Shown: positions 22,929 through 31,988 of the stretch, in pieces
How the letters are laid out: the number at the start of each line of letters is the position of its first letter
Numbering within the stretch: position 1 is the first letter of the stretch
Virus record (IMG/VR): IMGVR_UViG_3300021197_000293
Coordinates: 1 to 42,591 of that record
Direction: 5' to 3' (one strand)
Source of the DNA: a virus
DNA length: 42,591 nt
The notes under the pieces: generated by a model
Database searches by the model: none
What the model was told of the DNA's origin: nothing
What the model saw: the letters and a program-made list of their open reading frames with translations, nothing else
Made by a program: the position numbers and the translations under genes

Positions 22929-24121
22929 AGGAAAGATACCGAGCTAGCTTTCGCTTTTTCCCCTACACCTAACGAATAGGTTACCACGGGTACGGTATTT
23001 TGTGTAACTGCGGCGTCTACGAATATCCCGCCTGCCGCGCTAACAATGTCGTCTACTACGCCACCTACCGCACTGCTGGTTATTCTATCCGTCCTAGGTG
23101 GTATCGTTGAACCCACGATAAAGGGTTCCCGACCGAGGAAATATTCTTCTAAGGCGGTAGTTATATCCGCTTGTACTTGCACCAGGTTGTCTACCACCAG
23201 GCCAGACACGGCTACATCGAAACCGGTTCGAGTTATTGGGAAAGAATTAACTAGCGCATTAGCGGGTCTACGAGTATTTAACCCGTTTAAATCTAGGAAT
23301 ATAGAGTCTAATACAGCCTGTAGCTGCGCCGGCGTAGGTATCCCGTCTGGGTCCCCCGAGCTTTCGACCGTGGCCTCGGCGTATACGTCAACTTGGCCGG
23401 GGCAATCGCTAGTATAAGGGTATACGTTAATAACCCCCGCTACTTCTTCGCCCCATTGTTCGTAATCGGCATACGCGCCGCCCTGAGGGCGTTTTTGAAA
23501 TTTATCTATAATTCGCTGGCGGTACGCTTCGGTACTTTCAGCATTCGCACCGGTAACGGTCTGGGTAGCCACAACGGCGTTACGGGATACGTTAGCTAGC
23601 GGGTTAGCAAAAGAGATAATAGCGCCCGGGTCTAAATTCCCTATAGCGCCGGAACCCCCACCCCCCGCCTGGTCCGAAACAGCCCTTACGGTGGCCTGGA
23701 CAACTGCAGCGTTAAGCGTTACGGCGCCTATCGTAATGTAGGTAACCCCGTTATCGGTACTTACTAACTGGGTGCCGGAAGGTAATACGCCGGTCTGAGT
23801 TTCGACGGTAATGTCGATAAGTAACTCGGCATTCGTGGCCGATACTGGGTCGCCTACTCCGATAAGTCGCCCCCATTGTGTAAGGGGTGTTAATATGACT
23901 CCGTTAACCGTTGTTTCGTTGGCGCTCGCGGTTTGTACGAACATTTGCAAAAACATAAACCCGCCATACTTATAGAGTAGTACGAACACGCCAGCTAATG
24001 CTTTAGCCAGGACCCGTAAGAATGACTTAGGTAATAGCGGTATCGTTTGATTAAGGGACGCTTCTAACTGCGCGATTATATTATCGCTTATTTCTTTAGT
24101 TGTTGGGGTCTGTAGACTCAT
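22925..24121 (-). CDS. Mu gp47 / P2 gpJ-like baseplate wedge protein
   Basis: 398 residues from the ATG at 24121, which overlaps the gp46-like stop (ATGA) and has GGAAGG seven bases upstream; the in-frame TTG at 24136 is less likely. The protein shows the Baseplate_J plan: helical N-terminus with a hydrophobic patch (LAGVFVLLYKYGGFMFLQM), strand-rich middle (GVLPSGTQLVSTDNGVTY), and AESTEAYRQRIIDKFQKRPQGG typical of gpJ. It forms the baseplate wedge. Confidence 0.88.
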   Translation of the reverse strand: MSLQTPTTKEISDNIIAQLEASLNQTIPLLPKSFLRVLAKALAGVFVLLYKYGGFMFLQMFVQTASANETTVNGVILTPLTQWGRLIGVGDPVSATNAELLIDITVETQTGVLPSGTQLVSTDNGVTYITIGAVTLNAAVVQATVRAVSDQAGGGGSGAIGNLDPGAIISFANPLANVSRNAVVATQTVTGANAESTEAYRQRIIDKFQKRPQGGAYADYEQWGEEVAGVINVYPYTSDCPGQVDVYAEATVESSGDPDGIPTPAQLQAVLDSIFLDLNGLNTRRPANALVNSFPITRTGFDVAVSGLVVDNLVQVQADITTALEEYFLGREPFIVGSTIPPRTDRITSSAVGGVVDDIVSAAGGIFVDAAVTQNTVPVVTYSLGVGEKAKASSVSFL

Positions 24122-24564
24122 GCGCCGGCCTTCCAATTTTCTACGAACTCGAAGCTAGATTCTTCGCCCCGGGCCTCGACATCGATTGTTAATTTAATTT
24201 TGTTTATACCTGGGATACTAGCGGCCGCATTGACGGTCGACGCCACTTTATTTGTAATAAGCCAGGATAAATCCCTGTTCGCCGCGTCTTCTATGCGACG
24301 TAAATTTCCGGTAGTTGCGGGTATTGCCTGTAATAAATTTTGGGTCTCACTATGGTACTCCCTGGACGGGTCCACTTCGTCAATATTAGCCCACCAATTA
24401 GTCGGACTATCGGCCCTGCCGTCGTCGTCCTCGTCACCGCCGAACAACGATAAGTAAGCGGACGTTTCTAGACCGCCGCTCATAGTAACGATACCACCTT
24501 CGACGATAATTTCGCCTTCGTCGTCTGTCTGAAATAGGCTAACGTCGCCCTGCTGTTCTGCCAT
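24118..24564 (-). CDS. Mu gp46-like baseplate protein (gpW/gp25 wedge)
   Basis: 148 residues with GGLETSAYLSLFGGD, a W-containing middle and ISDK-like helical end, as in Mu gp46. It links the tail hub to the wedge. The order gp45, gp46, gp47, gp48 is conserved here. Confidence 0.82.
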   Translation of the reverse strand: MAEQQGDVSLFQTDDEGEIIVEGGIVTMSGGLETSAYLSLFGGDEDDDGRADSPTNWWANIDEVDPSREYHSETQNLLQAIPATTGNLRRIEDAANRDLSWLITNKVASTVNAAASIPGINKIKLTIDVEARGEESSFEFVENWKAGA

Positions 24565-25184
24565 TAGTTGTTAGGCCCTGTATCTGCTTCGGTATTACCG
24601 CCGCTATCGTTCGCCTGGCTATGGTCATGTCCTGCAATCTCTTTGCCTGCGAGCGTTAAGCTAGTCGGTATTGTTACATTTCCGCTAGTGTCTATAGTAA
24701 CACCATTTACGAGAAAGTCACCTCCCGCCGCCAACTCGAACGAGCCGCTACCGTTGTCGCCTTTAATAGAACCGTCCGCCTTAGCGTCGAATGTAGATTC
24801 CGGCGTCGTGGTTATAATCCCGCCGTCCGGGCGTAAAGTTACCGACCCGTTTTCGTTAAATACTGTAGCTTCCCCCGTATTCTTAAGCCATATTTCGACA
24901 ATAACGACGCCGTCTTCGTCCCGGGCGTAGATTCGTTTATCGCCAGGTAATGCTTTCGGCTCGTTAAGCGGGTCCAGGTATCCGATAGCAGACTCCCGAC
25001 CCGAACCGCTGTCGGTATTTAAGGCCACGTAGTCGCCTGGTAACGGGTGCGAATCGTCGCCGGCAGGTGCGAAATGCTCGGCGGTTACGTTAGGGCCTCC
25101 GCCCGGGTCGACTTTAACGTCGGATATTTTGGCGCTGTTCCTGGTCAATCTTAGGAAAGATAATAATTTCGCTATTCGTCCCAT
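24564..25184 (-). CDS. Mu gp45-like baseplate assembly protein V / central spike
   Basis: 206 residues: an N-terminal OB-like domain (HPLPGDYVALNTD, AIGYLDP), then a beta-helical shaft of short repeated strands (GSVTLRPDGGI, ESTFDAKADGSI, GSFELAAGGDFLVNG) and a C-terminal GHDH motif. In P2 gpV-type spikes an HxH site at the tip binds iron; HDH here may be the same. It pierces the outer membrane. It overlaps the preceding gene by 13 bases. Confidence 0.88.
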   Translation of the reverse strand: MGRIAKLLSFLRLTRNSAKISDVKVDPGGGPNVTAEHFAPAGDDSHPLPGDYVALNTDSGSGRESAIGYLDPLNEPKALPGDKRIYARDEDGVVIVEIWLKNTGEATVFNENGSVTLRPDGGIITTTPESTFDAKADGSIKGDNGSGSFELAAGGDFLVNGVTIDTSGNVTIPTSLTLAGKEIAGHDHSQANDSGGNTEADTGPNN

Positions 25185-26407
25185 GGTAACGCCCCCGGAA
25201 CTTTGCCACTAAAAGAACCTGGTATTACTAAATTAAGGGTAGCGGTTTCCGTTGCTCTATCCCTGCTAAATTCAATAGACCGGATAATAAATTTGTATTC
25301 GTTGTATATCATGGCGTCGGGGGCCCGTAATTTAATAGCGGTATTAGGCTCCCATAATTTACCGGACGGGTCGCGCCAGGTAGCTACGCGAACCGAGTAA
25401 GACGCCATATTCCCAAACATACGCCCTGCTTTAGCTTCTACGGCCGATTTAACGTCGGCGTCCAGTGTATCGGGCGCATTGAAAGTTAAAGGCCTGGTAA
25501 CGCCTAATAAGCGCGGGTTCTTAACGGTAAACTGGGACCCTGCCAGGCCTACGACTACCGGTTCTATCCCGGTTATATGGCTGTAGTATTCCTGGGGGCT
25601 AAAGAATGGCGTAACGGATAATACCGGGGCGGACCCTTGCTGTAACCTCGCTACAGGCTGCCCGCTTTCTGCAGACTGCAGGAACACCAATTTACCGCGC
25701 GACGAACTCGATATTATTAAATTACGCTGCTTTGCAAGTTCGGTTAAGAATGCTAAGACTTTTTTACCTGGTTCACTGGCTACCCGTTCAAATACCGCGC
25801 CCTGGTCTGCCTGGAAGTCTACGCTAATGCCGAAAGGTGCCGCGAGCGCTGTAGCTATTTCGCGTAAACCTTGGTTATCGTATTCCAGCGGGAAGGAACT
25901 AGCCGGCGAAGTACAATCGTTAAGGACGCCGGGCAACGAATAGCCGCTTACGGATATTATCTTCTGGGCGTTTTCTAATACTGGATTAACTGCGACCATG
26001 GTACCGGTAAATAGCGGAGTACCGCCGACCGTAATAACCACAGTTTTAAACGAGAAGGGGCGGAACGTCTCCCGGAAGCCCGGCGCCTCGGAATCAAACG
26101 GCGCGCCGAACTCTACGGTATCCATGGTATCTATAGAGCGGGTAATCCGGACCTTATCCCAAAACCTAAAACGCTGGCCGTCGATTAATATAGCGACCTC
26201 GTCGTCTGTACTGCTGTCTGCGGCCTGCTGTAAGTTTTGCGGGGCTTCCGGTAGCACTGGAACAGTTAACGTCGTACCGGCTGTTAATGGCTCGGCTACG
26301 CCTGGGTTCGCCCTGGCTATTCGGTCGGCTTCCTTCTCGGTACCGTATTTTTTCCGCGAGATACTTTCGAAAGTATCGCCGGTAATCACGCTATACATAG
26401 TAGACAA
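25172..26407 (-). CDS. Mu gpP (gp44)-like baseplate hub protein with N-terminal LysM
   Basis: 411 residues. The first ~50 (YSVITGDTFESISRKKYG...ANPGV) form a LysM-like domain that may touch peptidoglycan. The rest fits the T4 gp27-like hub of Mu gpP (ISVSGYSLPGVLNDC, GKLVFLQS). The best start is TTG at 26407, because GAGGG lies seven bases before it; the ATG three codons later is 16 bases away. It overlaps the gp43-like end by 17 bases. Confidence 0.85.
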   Translation of the reverse strand: MSTMYSVITGDTFESISRKKYGTEKEADRIARANPGVAEPLTAGTTLTVPVLPEAPQNLQQAADSSTDDEVAILIDGQRFRFWDKVRITRSIDTMDTVEFGAPFDSEAPGFRETFRPFSFKTVVITVGGTPLFTGTMVAVNPVLENAQKIISVSGYSLPGVLNDCTSPASSFPLEYDNQGLREIATALAAPFGISVDFQADQGAVFERVASEPGKKVLAFLTELAKQRNLIISSSSRGKLVFLQSAESGQPVARLQQGSAPVLSVTPFFSPQEYYSHITGIEPVVVGLAGSQFTVKNPRLLGVTRPLTFNAPDTLDADVKSAVEAKAGRMFGNMASYSVRVATWRDPSGKLWEPNTAIKLRAPDAMIYNEYKFIIRSIEFSRDRATETATLNLVIPGSFSGKVPGALPWDE

Positions 26408-27635
26408 TTTCGCGCCCTCTAGGTAGTTCTAGGATTTCCGACCCCGATAGATTATTCGAATTAATCAAAAAATCCAGTTGGTCGTCTACACTGCCATATA
26501 ATTCGGCCGCTAAATCGATAATAGTTCTATTCCGGTCCAGGACGATACTACGCTCCTGCTTAAGCGAGAAAGATATCTCTACCAGGAAACCGGCGGTAAG
26601 TGCTACGGCCTCCTGTAATTGCTGGTAAGCGCTGCCGGTGTCGACTTCGCCTAGTGCCTGGAAGTTATTATCGCGCCAGTCGACTACGTCCGACAATTGC
26701 GTAAGTATTACTTCGGCGGCTTCTAGCGCTTCCGTCTTAGTTGTAAATTGATTGTTTACCACGGAAACCACGGAACCGGTAACGTATGTAGAAGCGTAAA
26801 GGTCGTTAGTGTGGAATTCATTAGAAGCGCTAGCGCCCAGGCTAGGCGTAACGACCGCGTTATCTCCCGTAATAATTGAGTTAGCCAGGTCGCCGTATGC
26901 CGATAGTCTGGCCTCGATATTTGTTAACGCCCTGGCCGGCGCCTGTATCATTATTGCGGTCTGAAAAGCTAACGTAAGCGGCTGGGCGATAAGAATATCG
27001 ATACCCTGGTTAATCGAATCGACTATCGCGTCGAATTGCTTACGTACGTCGTCCTGGGTATCCGCTACAGCCTGCAGCCCGCTAGAAGCCGAATCTAGTA
27101 GCGCTTGGTATGAATTCTTAAACGTTGCGGCATCGACGGCGCTATCTAAGCTGGTAACTTCTTCGAATTCAGCCGCGGCAGCATCGTTGTAATCATCGAC
27201 CGCTGCCAATACTGCACTAGCTGGGTCATTCTGAGACGTTGGATATATTAGTCCAATTGTTTCCCATAACGTAATTTCTAAGACGGCTTGATTAGCTGCA
27301 GTCTTCAAGTCGTCACGGCGAGTAATTGTTCCGAACGGTACCACGTCAACGGTTCCGTATATCGGATGCTCTAATCGACCGGTACCACGTTCCAATAATG
27401 CCAACTCGAAGGCGTCGGCTTGTTGGTCGTAATCGTCACCCCAAAAGAATACACGCAACGGATAACGACGACCACTATGGCCTAAATCTTGTACGAATGT
27501 ACCGTCGGCGTCTGGAAATTCGAAACCGGTTGTTTTTTTATTAACTGTTTTGCGTACATTCTCATAATCAAAAGTGATACGCGAACCCGACGGCGACGTA
27601 TAGGCCGCTTCGCGTATTCTATCGTTCCAAGCCAT
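26391..27635 (-). CDS. Mu gp43-like tail protein (DNA circularisation N-terminal family)
   Basis: 414 residues. It starts MAWNDRIREAAYTSPSGSRI, the typical N-terminus of the family, with RRYPLRVFFWGDDYDQQA and LEHPIYGTVDVVPFG. The middle is helical; the C-terminus carries a LysM-like GREIV segment. Despite the family name it is a tail/baseplate component. The ATG overlaps the tape measure stop (TAATG). Confidence 0.85.
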   Translation of the reverse strand: MAWNDRIREAAYTSPSGSRITFDYENVRKTVNKKTTGFEFPDADGTFVQDLGHSGRRYPLRVFFWGDDYDQQADAFELALLERGTGRLEHPIYGTVDVVPFGTITRRDDLKTAANQAVLEITLWETIGLIYPTSQNDPASAVLAAVDDYNDAAAAEFEEVTSLDSAVDAATFKNSYQALLDSASSGLQAVADTQDDVRKQFDAIVDSINQGIDILIAQPLTLAFQTAIMIQAPARALTNIEARLSAYGDLANSIITGDNAVVTPSLGASASNEFHTNDLYASTYVTGSVVSVVNNQFTTKTEALEAAEVILTQLSDVVDWRDNNFQALGEVDTGSAYQQLQEAVALTAGFLVEISFSLKQERSIVLDRNRTIIDLAAELYGSVDDQLDFLINSNNLSGSEILELPRGREIVYYV

Positions 27636-29341
27636 TAGAAGGCCCCCGAAGGTTGTAGCGACAAGCCATTACCCAACGAACCGCCAGTTACTTCGGCACG
27701 TCCGGACTCGTCACGGATTGTTACTTCTGCGGTACTGGTTGTACGCTGTTCTTCGATACTACGAGCTACGCGGTCTTGTGGGCTTACCACTTGACGACTA
27801 GAGCCCGACTTCTGGTTCTGTTCTTCCGCATCGTCACCAAACCCGAAGAATTCAGCAACACCGCTACCGAGGTTAGAAATGGTATCCACAATGGCGGACG
27901 CTGCATTCTTAACGCGGTCAACGACCCCCATTATATTAGCGATAGCGGCGTCGAATATTCCGACCACCCCACTCCAAAGGTCTGTAAAAAATGCTTTGAT
28001 TGGTTCCCAATTTTCCATTACCAACGCAGCCGCACCAATCAGCCAACCAATGGGACCGGCCAACGCTGCAATAGCTGCCTTAACTGGACCGGGCAAGCTT
28101 AAAAATGCCGCTTTGATTTCATCCCACCAGATAATAGCGGCGGAAATGGCTGCGATTAATGCACCAATGGCAAGAACTATTAGCCCTATGGGGTTGGCAG
28201 CCATGACGAGGTTAACGATTGTCATAACTGCGGTAAATACTTTAAGTGCAAGCGACAACGCTACTACGGCCGCTATAATTTTCGCAATGGTCGCGCCATG
28301 TTCGCCAAGGAATATAATGGCGTCGGTTACAGCCGATACGAATTTTTTCAATCGTTCAAATATAGAATTTTCATCGTTCAAGTTCTGCATTGCTTTTATC
28401 AATCGTTTAATAGCATCCTTGGCAGAATCTACAAACGCGATGAATTTGGCACTTATCAACTCACGATTATTTTTAACCCAGTCTCGAACCTTACGAGCAA
28501 TATCGGTAGCGCCCTGTATCAATTCTTTTACAGTTGGGGCAAGTACGCCACCTAGTTCGGCAGCGGTCAACGATATATTGTCTTTTAACGTCGAGAACAT
28601 ACCGCTAGTCGTCTTACTGGCAATTTCCATACCGTTAAAGAACTTACCGCCTTTGCTGGTCATTTTCTCAAATGCTTTAGTTAACTGGGCGGTTGTTACT
28701 TTGCCCGAGCTAATCATCTTGAAGAATGCGTCGTTAACTTTAACACCCATTACGGCGGCCAGGTCGTCAAAAATTGGGACGCCAGCTTCGGCAATCATGT
28801 TAAGCGATTCCATATCGACCTTACCCTTAAGCATTGCTTTGGTAAAACCTCGCGTAATGGAATCTAATTTCTGAGCATTACCACCCGCAGTATCACCGAG
28901 CATACGAAGCGTTTTAATCGTATTCTCTATGTTACCGTTCATTACGGGTAATAATTGATTGGTGGCGGAAGCCAACGTCTCGAATTGGAAAGGTGTGGTA
29001 GCTGCCGTATCATTTAACGCTTGTACGGCGGCCTTGGCCTTCTCCGCACCACCCAGTAACGGCGTGAATGCGGCTTCGGCGTTTTCTATCTTGGAAAATT
29101 CGCGAATGAGTAAACCCACAGAGGCGGTTATCGCACCGATACCTATGGCACCAAATTTAACAGCCGCGCCAACCCCTTTACGAAGTCCGCCGACTACCTT
29201 GTCCAATGCTTTGTTAGCAGCTCTTAGACCGCGTTCCATGCTGCGAGTCATTTTACCTACTCGATTTTGCATTCGCGTAACGGGTGCCGTGATACGGTCA
29301 ACCGCTTTAAAAACTGCCTCGACGCTAAAACGACCCGCCAT
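27635..29341 (-). CDS. Tape measure protein
   Basis: 568 residues. It has an N-terminal coiled coil, GFTKAMLKGKVDMESLNMIAE and the lambda-type tape measure domain, a hydrophobic centre with three to four membrane-like helices (ALSLALKVFTAVMTIVNLVM, IGLIVLAIGALIAAISAAII, AIAALAGPIGWLIGAAALVM) and a polar C-terminus. Its length sets the tail length; 568 residues implies a fairly short contractile tail. Its codon use is less extreme than that of its neighbours. Confidence 0.9.
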   Translation of the reverse strand: MAGRFSVEAVFKAVDRITAPVTRMQNRVGKMTRSMERGLRAANKALDKVVGGLRKGVGAAVKFGAIGIGAITASVGLLIREFSKIENAEAAFTPLLGGAEKAKAAVQALNDTAATTPFQFETLASATNQLLPVMNGNIENTIKTLRMLGDTAGGNAQKLDSITRGFTKAMLKGKVDMESLNMIAEAGVPIFDDLAAVMGVKVNDAFFKMISSGKVTTAQLTKAFEKMTSKGGKFFNGMEIASKTTSGMFSTLKDNISLTAAELGGVLAPTVKELIQGATDIARKVRDWVKNNRELISAKFIAFVDSAKDAIKRLIKAMQNLNDENSIFERLKKFVSAVTDAIIFLGEHGATIAKIIAAVVALSLALKVFTAVMTIVNLVMAANPIGLIVLAIGALIAAISAAIIWWDEIKAAFLSLPGPVKAAIAALAGPIGWLIGAAALVMENWEPIKAFFTDLWSGVVGIFDAAIANIMGVVDRVKNAASAIVDTISNLGSGVAEFFGFGDDAEEQNQKSGSSRQVVSPQDRVARSIEEQRTTSTAEVTIRDESGRAEVTGGSLGNGLSLQPSGAF

Positions 29342-29343
29342 GA

Positions 29344-29580
29344 TTACCCCTTCGGTTCTGTGTGCTTTTCGAGCTCTGAGCGTAAACCCTCGTAAAAGAA
29401 TCTAATCTCATTAACTGTTAAAGTCCTGGGGTCTGGTAGTGCTGGGTAATCTCGGCAGATTTGCAATAACATTTCAGTATAAACAATACCCGCCGTATTC
29501 TCACCATCGGGGAATTTATATTCGCCCCCGTACCGAACTACCGAACTCCGGACTAATCCATTAAAAGCGCGAAAAGTGCC
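29344..29580 (-). CDS. Frameshift extension of the tail assembly chaperone (Mu gp42-like)
   Basis: After the chaperone stop at 29553, the -1 frame is open and clearly coding: it reads YGGEYKFPDGENTAGIVYTE, then a helix with LLQICRDYPALPDP and a charged C-terminus, ending TAA two bases before the tape measure ATG. This frame has no ATG, GTG or TTG before its residue 36 or so, and is closed by a TGA just before 29580. Translation is therefore best explained by a -1 shift in the 24-base overlap near CTTTTC/CTTTTA. This matches the G/G-T plan of tail chaperones. Confidence 0.7.
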   Translation of the reverse strand, partial: GTFRAFNGLVRSSVVRYGGEYKFPDGENTAGIVYTEMLLQICRDYPALPDPRTLTVNEIRFFYEGLRSELEKHTEPKG

Positions 29581-29966
29581 TCACAAATTTTAACGTCTGT
29601 ACCTACTAAACCAGCAAATACGCTTTGATGTACTTTACACATATCGGCCATTACCGCGTATGTTTTCGCTACATCATGGTTTTTCTTTTTACTGTCCATA
29701 GCCATTAAGGAAGCACCGGTCCGCTCATGGAATACGATGGTTTCTTTATGCTTTGAACGTCCGTTAAACGGGGTATATTCAGCTTCGCCATTCTCATTAA
29801 TGACAAGGTGACCGCGCTCAATGGCTCGAATGATTCGGCTTTTCTGTTTATTGAATGCCGTTAAGTCTTCCGCATCCATTTGAGACGTATCGAGGTCGAG
29901 GTCCATTTCCTCGACGAATCGTTCGAATTCTTGTTCGGCTACTTCTTTCGCTACTTTATCGTTCAT
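29553..29966 (-). CDS. Tail assembly chaperone (Mu gp41-like)
   Basis: 137 residues, acidic and helical (EQEFERFVEEMDLDLDTSQ), then ERGHLVINENGEAEYTPF and helices. The place between tube and tape measure and the shape fit the Mu gp41/lambda gpG class, which binds the tape measure protein before tube assembly. Its stop is bypassed by a -1 shift in some products. Confidence 0.78.
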   Translation of the reverse strand: MNDKVAKEVAEQEFERFVEEMDLDLDTSQMDAEDLTAFNKQKSRIIRAIERGHLVINENGEAEYTPFNGRSKHKETIVFHERTGASLMAMDSKKKNHDVAKTYAVMADMCKVHQSVFAGLVGTDVKICEALFALLMD

Positions 29967-30063
29967 AATATTGCCCTATTTTAAAAAGTGGTGCCACGCC
30001 CCAGGCTTTCGCACCAGGTAAAGGGTAGGGCTCCCGCGCAGCATTTCAGCCCTATTTTAACCC
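29967..30063. other. Structured leader between tube and chaperone genes
   Basis: 97 non-coding bases. On the minus strand, GGTGC and GCACC can pair around a 16-base loop and are followed by ACTTTTT, a possible weak terminator. GGGCT and AGCCC also pair. TTAAAATAGGGC occurs twice, once after the tube stop and once overlapping the chaperone ribosome site. It probably lowers chaperone expression relative to tube. Confidence 0.45.
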
Positions 30064-30447
30064 TTACTGTTTAGTAAGAATACCCGGTCCCATTAGAGAT
30101 ACGGCCGCGGTAGCATTCTGGCTACTGGCTTGCGTCTCTCCGACAATCTGCGCCGTACCTTGGTAAGTATTACCAGAAGCGTACGAGATAGCCACAGGGA
30201 AGAAGTCGTTACGGTTTGAAAGTTCTTGTAGGAACTCGTGGTCTCCGCGGTCGTCGTCGACCTCAACCGTCAAACCATCGATAGATAGTGGTACGCGAGT
30301 CTTGATAAGACGCGCAGTACCGTTACCGTTCGCTTGGACTTCGTTTTCGAATCCGCCTAACTTTCGTTGGGCTTCTGCGTCGGCCGCTACTGCGAAGTTG
30401 CGACCGTCTAAAGTAATGCTTTCAATGCTTCCGCCTACGGCTGCCAT
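30064..30447 (-). CDS. Tail tube protein (Mu gpM-like)
   Basis: 127 residues with GSIESITLDGRNFAVAADAE and RLIKTRVPLSIDGLTVEVDD, the plan of the Phage_tail_tube family of Mu-like phages. It polymerises into the inner tube. It follows the sheath gene directly. Confidence 0.85.
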   Translation of the reverse strand: MAAVGGSIESITLDGRNFAVAADAEAQRKLGGFENEVQANGNGTARLIKTRVPLSIDGLTVEVDDDRGDHEFLQELSNRNDFFPVAISYASGNTYQGTAQIVGETQASSQNATAAVSLMGPGILTKQ

Positions 30448-30465
30448 TGTCCTATCTCCTTAACT

Positions 30466-31974
30466 TTATGCTACGACCGAAGCCGTACCAAAGAAAAACC
30501 CGAAATTCAAATCTACGGAAATTATATTCGTATTTCCGCTTAGTTGAACAGTTGTAGAAACGTCCAGACGTTTAGGGTTCTGGTCGTTAATTTCCGCCAG
30601 GGTATTAGCCTTCGCGGTTTCTGGGTCGCTGATAATGGCGTTAAGGCCTAAGCTATCCAGCATAGAAGCGACGGCGGCTACTGCTGCCTTCGGTTTCTTA
30701 GCCGAACGGTTAACCGTTGGCTGGTCGTCTGGAATCAATGGCGCGCCGTCCCATTCTGGGGTAGCGAAAATTAAATCCAGGTTAAAAATAATGTTTTGTA
30801 GTTTAACAATATCTACTACATAACGATACGCCGGGATAGGGTCACCCGTTGGGTGGTAGAAAGTCACTACGTCGGATACGTTAACTACGCCGTCTTTTAC
30901 TTCGACGGACGAACTACCTTTCTTAATAGCGCTATCGCGGTCCGTGTAGGTCCACTGTTCGCCGTCCGTACCTGGCGTTAAGCCTGTAGCGTCCTGGCTA
31001 CCGTAATCCTGCGGCGGGTTGTTGTTCGCCACCTTAGCAATACGGGCTAGCTGTCTAGCGGCCACAATAAACGGTAAATCGTTAGAGCCTGGGGCTACTA
31101 ACTGGCCGTTCGTACGGTCCGTTTTACGGGCGTCCGATACTGCAGTCGCGGCGGTAACCGTGGTTTCGGTATTACCGGTTAAAACTACTAGCGGTTTACG
31201 AACTAACGCACCCCAGCGGCCTTCGCCGAAAGTAGAATATTTATCCAGCGTCGCGGTATCTGCTACGTCCATGCAGTTAAGGACCATAGTTTCCCATACG
31301 TTACCCACTTGGTTAAGCGCGTCGTCTACGTCTGGGTTTACCAGGCCGCCTACTGGCTGAGTAATAGCAAAAGATACGCCGGCGGTAGTTGGGCCTACGA
31401 TTTCGATAACGATGTCGTTAGCACTGGTACCCGCCCATTTTGAAGCGATACCCACTTCCGTAGAAGTTCCCGGGGTGGCGTCCGTAGCGATAACCGGCAT
31501 TTCTAAAGTAGCGTTAATCGCTGCAGTAGCCGCCGTAATAATATCCGCCACACTGTCGCCCACACTGATAACGAACTGTTCCGAGTCGATGTTATTAACG
31601 CGAACCCGGTACGCTGCTGCTTCTGTAGCTGCTCCGCTCGGGGTGATATCCCCGGCCGACGCTACGCCGCTGCCGTCGTCTTCTAATGGGTAGACAGTAA
31701 CCGGGATAGTCCCGACGCCGTCACCGTTAACCGGTAAAAGCTGTAATACTGCTAAATGGATAGGGGACCCGAAACCGTAAAGCGTCGCCGCTTCCGTCGC
31801 GCTAGTTACCTGGCGTTTCGTGGTGTCATAGGTTGAGGCGCTAGAGCCCTGGCCGACAACGGCTAGGCGTTGGGGTAAAAATAAAATACCACCGCCGCGT
31901 AGGTCCTTAAAAATTGTTTTTATGCCGACTACTCGCGCCACTGCGGAAGCGTCGACCGCGCTTGATATTGCCAT
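30466..31974 (-). CDS. Contractile tail sheath protein (Mu gpL-like)
   Basis: 502 residues, with VDASAVARVVGIKTIFKDLR near the start, GGILFLPQRLAVVGQG, a variable middle domain and a C-terminal RYVVDIVKLQNIIFNLDLIF with LSGNTNIISVDLNFGFFFG at the end, as in FluMu-type sheaths. It shows that the virion is a myovirus. Confidence 0.92.
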   Translation of the reverse strand: MAISSAVDASAVARVVGIKTIFKDLRGGGILFLPQRLAVVGQGSSASTYDTTKRQVTSATEAATLYGFGSPIHLAVLQLLPVNGDGVGTIPVTVYPLEDDGSGVASAGDITPSGAATEAAAYRVRVNNIDSEQFVISVGDSVADIITAATAAINATLEMPVIATDATPGTSTEVGIASKWAGTSANDIVIEIVGPTTAGVSFAITQPVGGLVNPDVDDALNQVGNVWETMVLNCMDVADTATLDKYSTFGEGRWGALVRKPLVVLTGNTETTVTAATAVSDARKTDRTNGQLVAPGSNDLPFIVAARQLARIAKVANNNPPQDYGSQDATGLTPGTDGEQWTYTDRDSAIKKGSSSVEVKDGVVNVSDVVTFYHPTGDPIPAYRYVVDIVKLQNIIFNLDLIFATPEWDGAPLIPDDQPTVNRSAKKPKAAVAAVASMLDSLGLNAIISDPETAKANTLAEINDQNPKRLDVSTTVQLSGNTNIISVDLNFGFFFGTASVVA

Positions 31975-31988
31975 GGGTATATCTCCTC

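Noticed and set aside
24235-24263. Plus-strand TTGACG-17-TGTAAT in the gp46-like gene
   Set aside because: It is antisense to a late gene, lacks the CGTCA arm and has a poor -10; probably chance.
27879-28874. 331-codon plus ORF opposite the tape measure gene
   Set aside because: An antisense mirror of a low-stop codon pattern; no ribosome site and no recognisable features.
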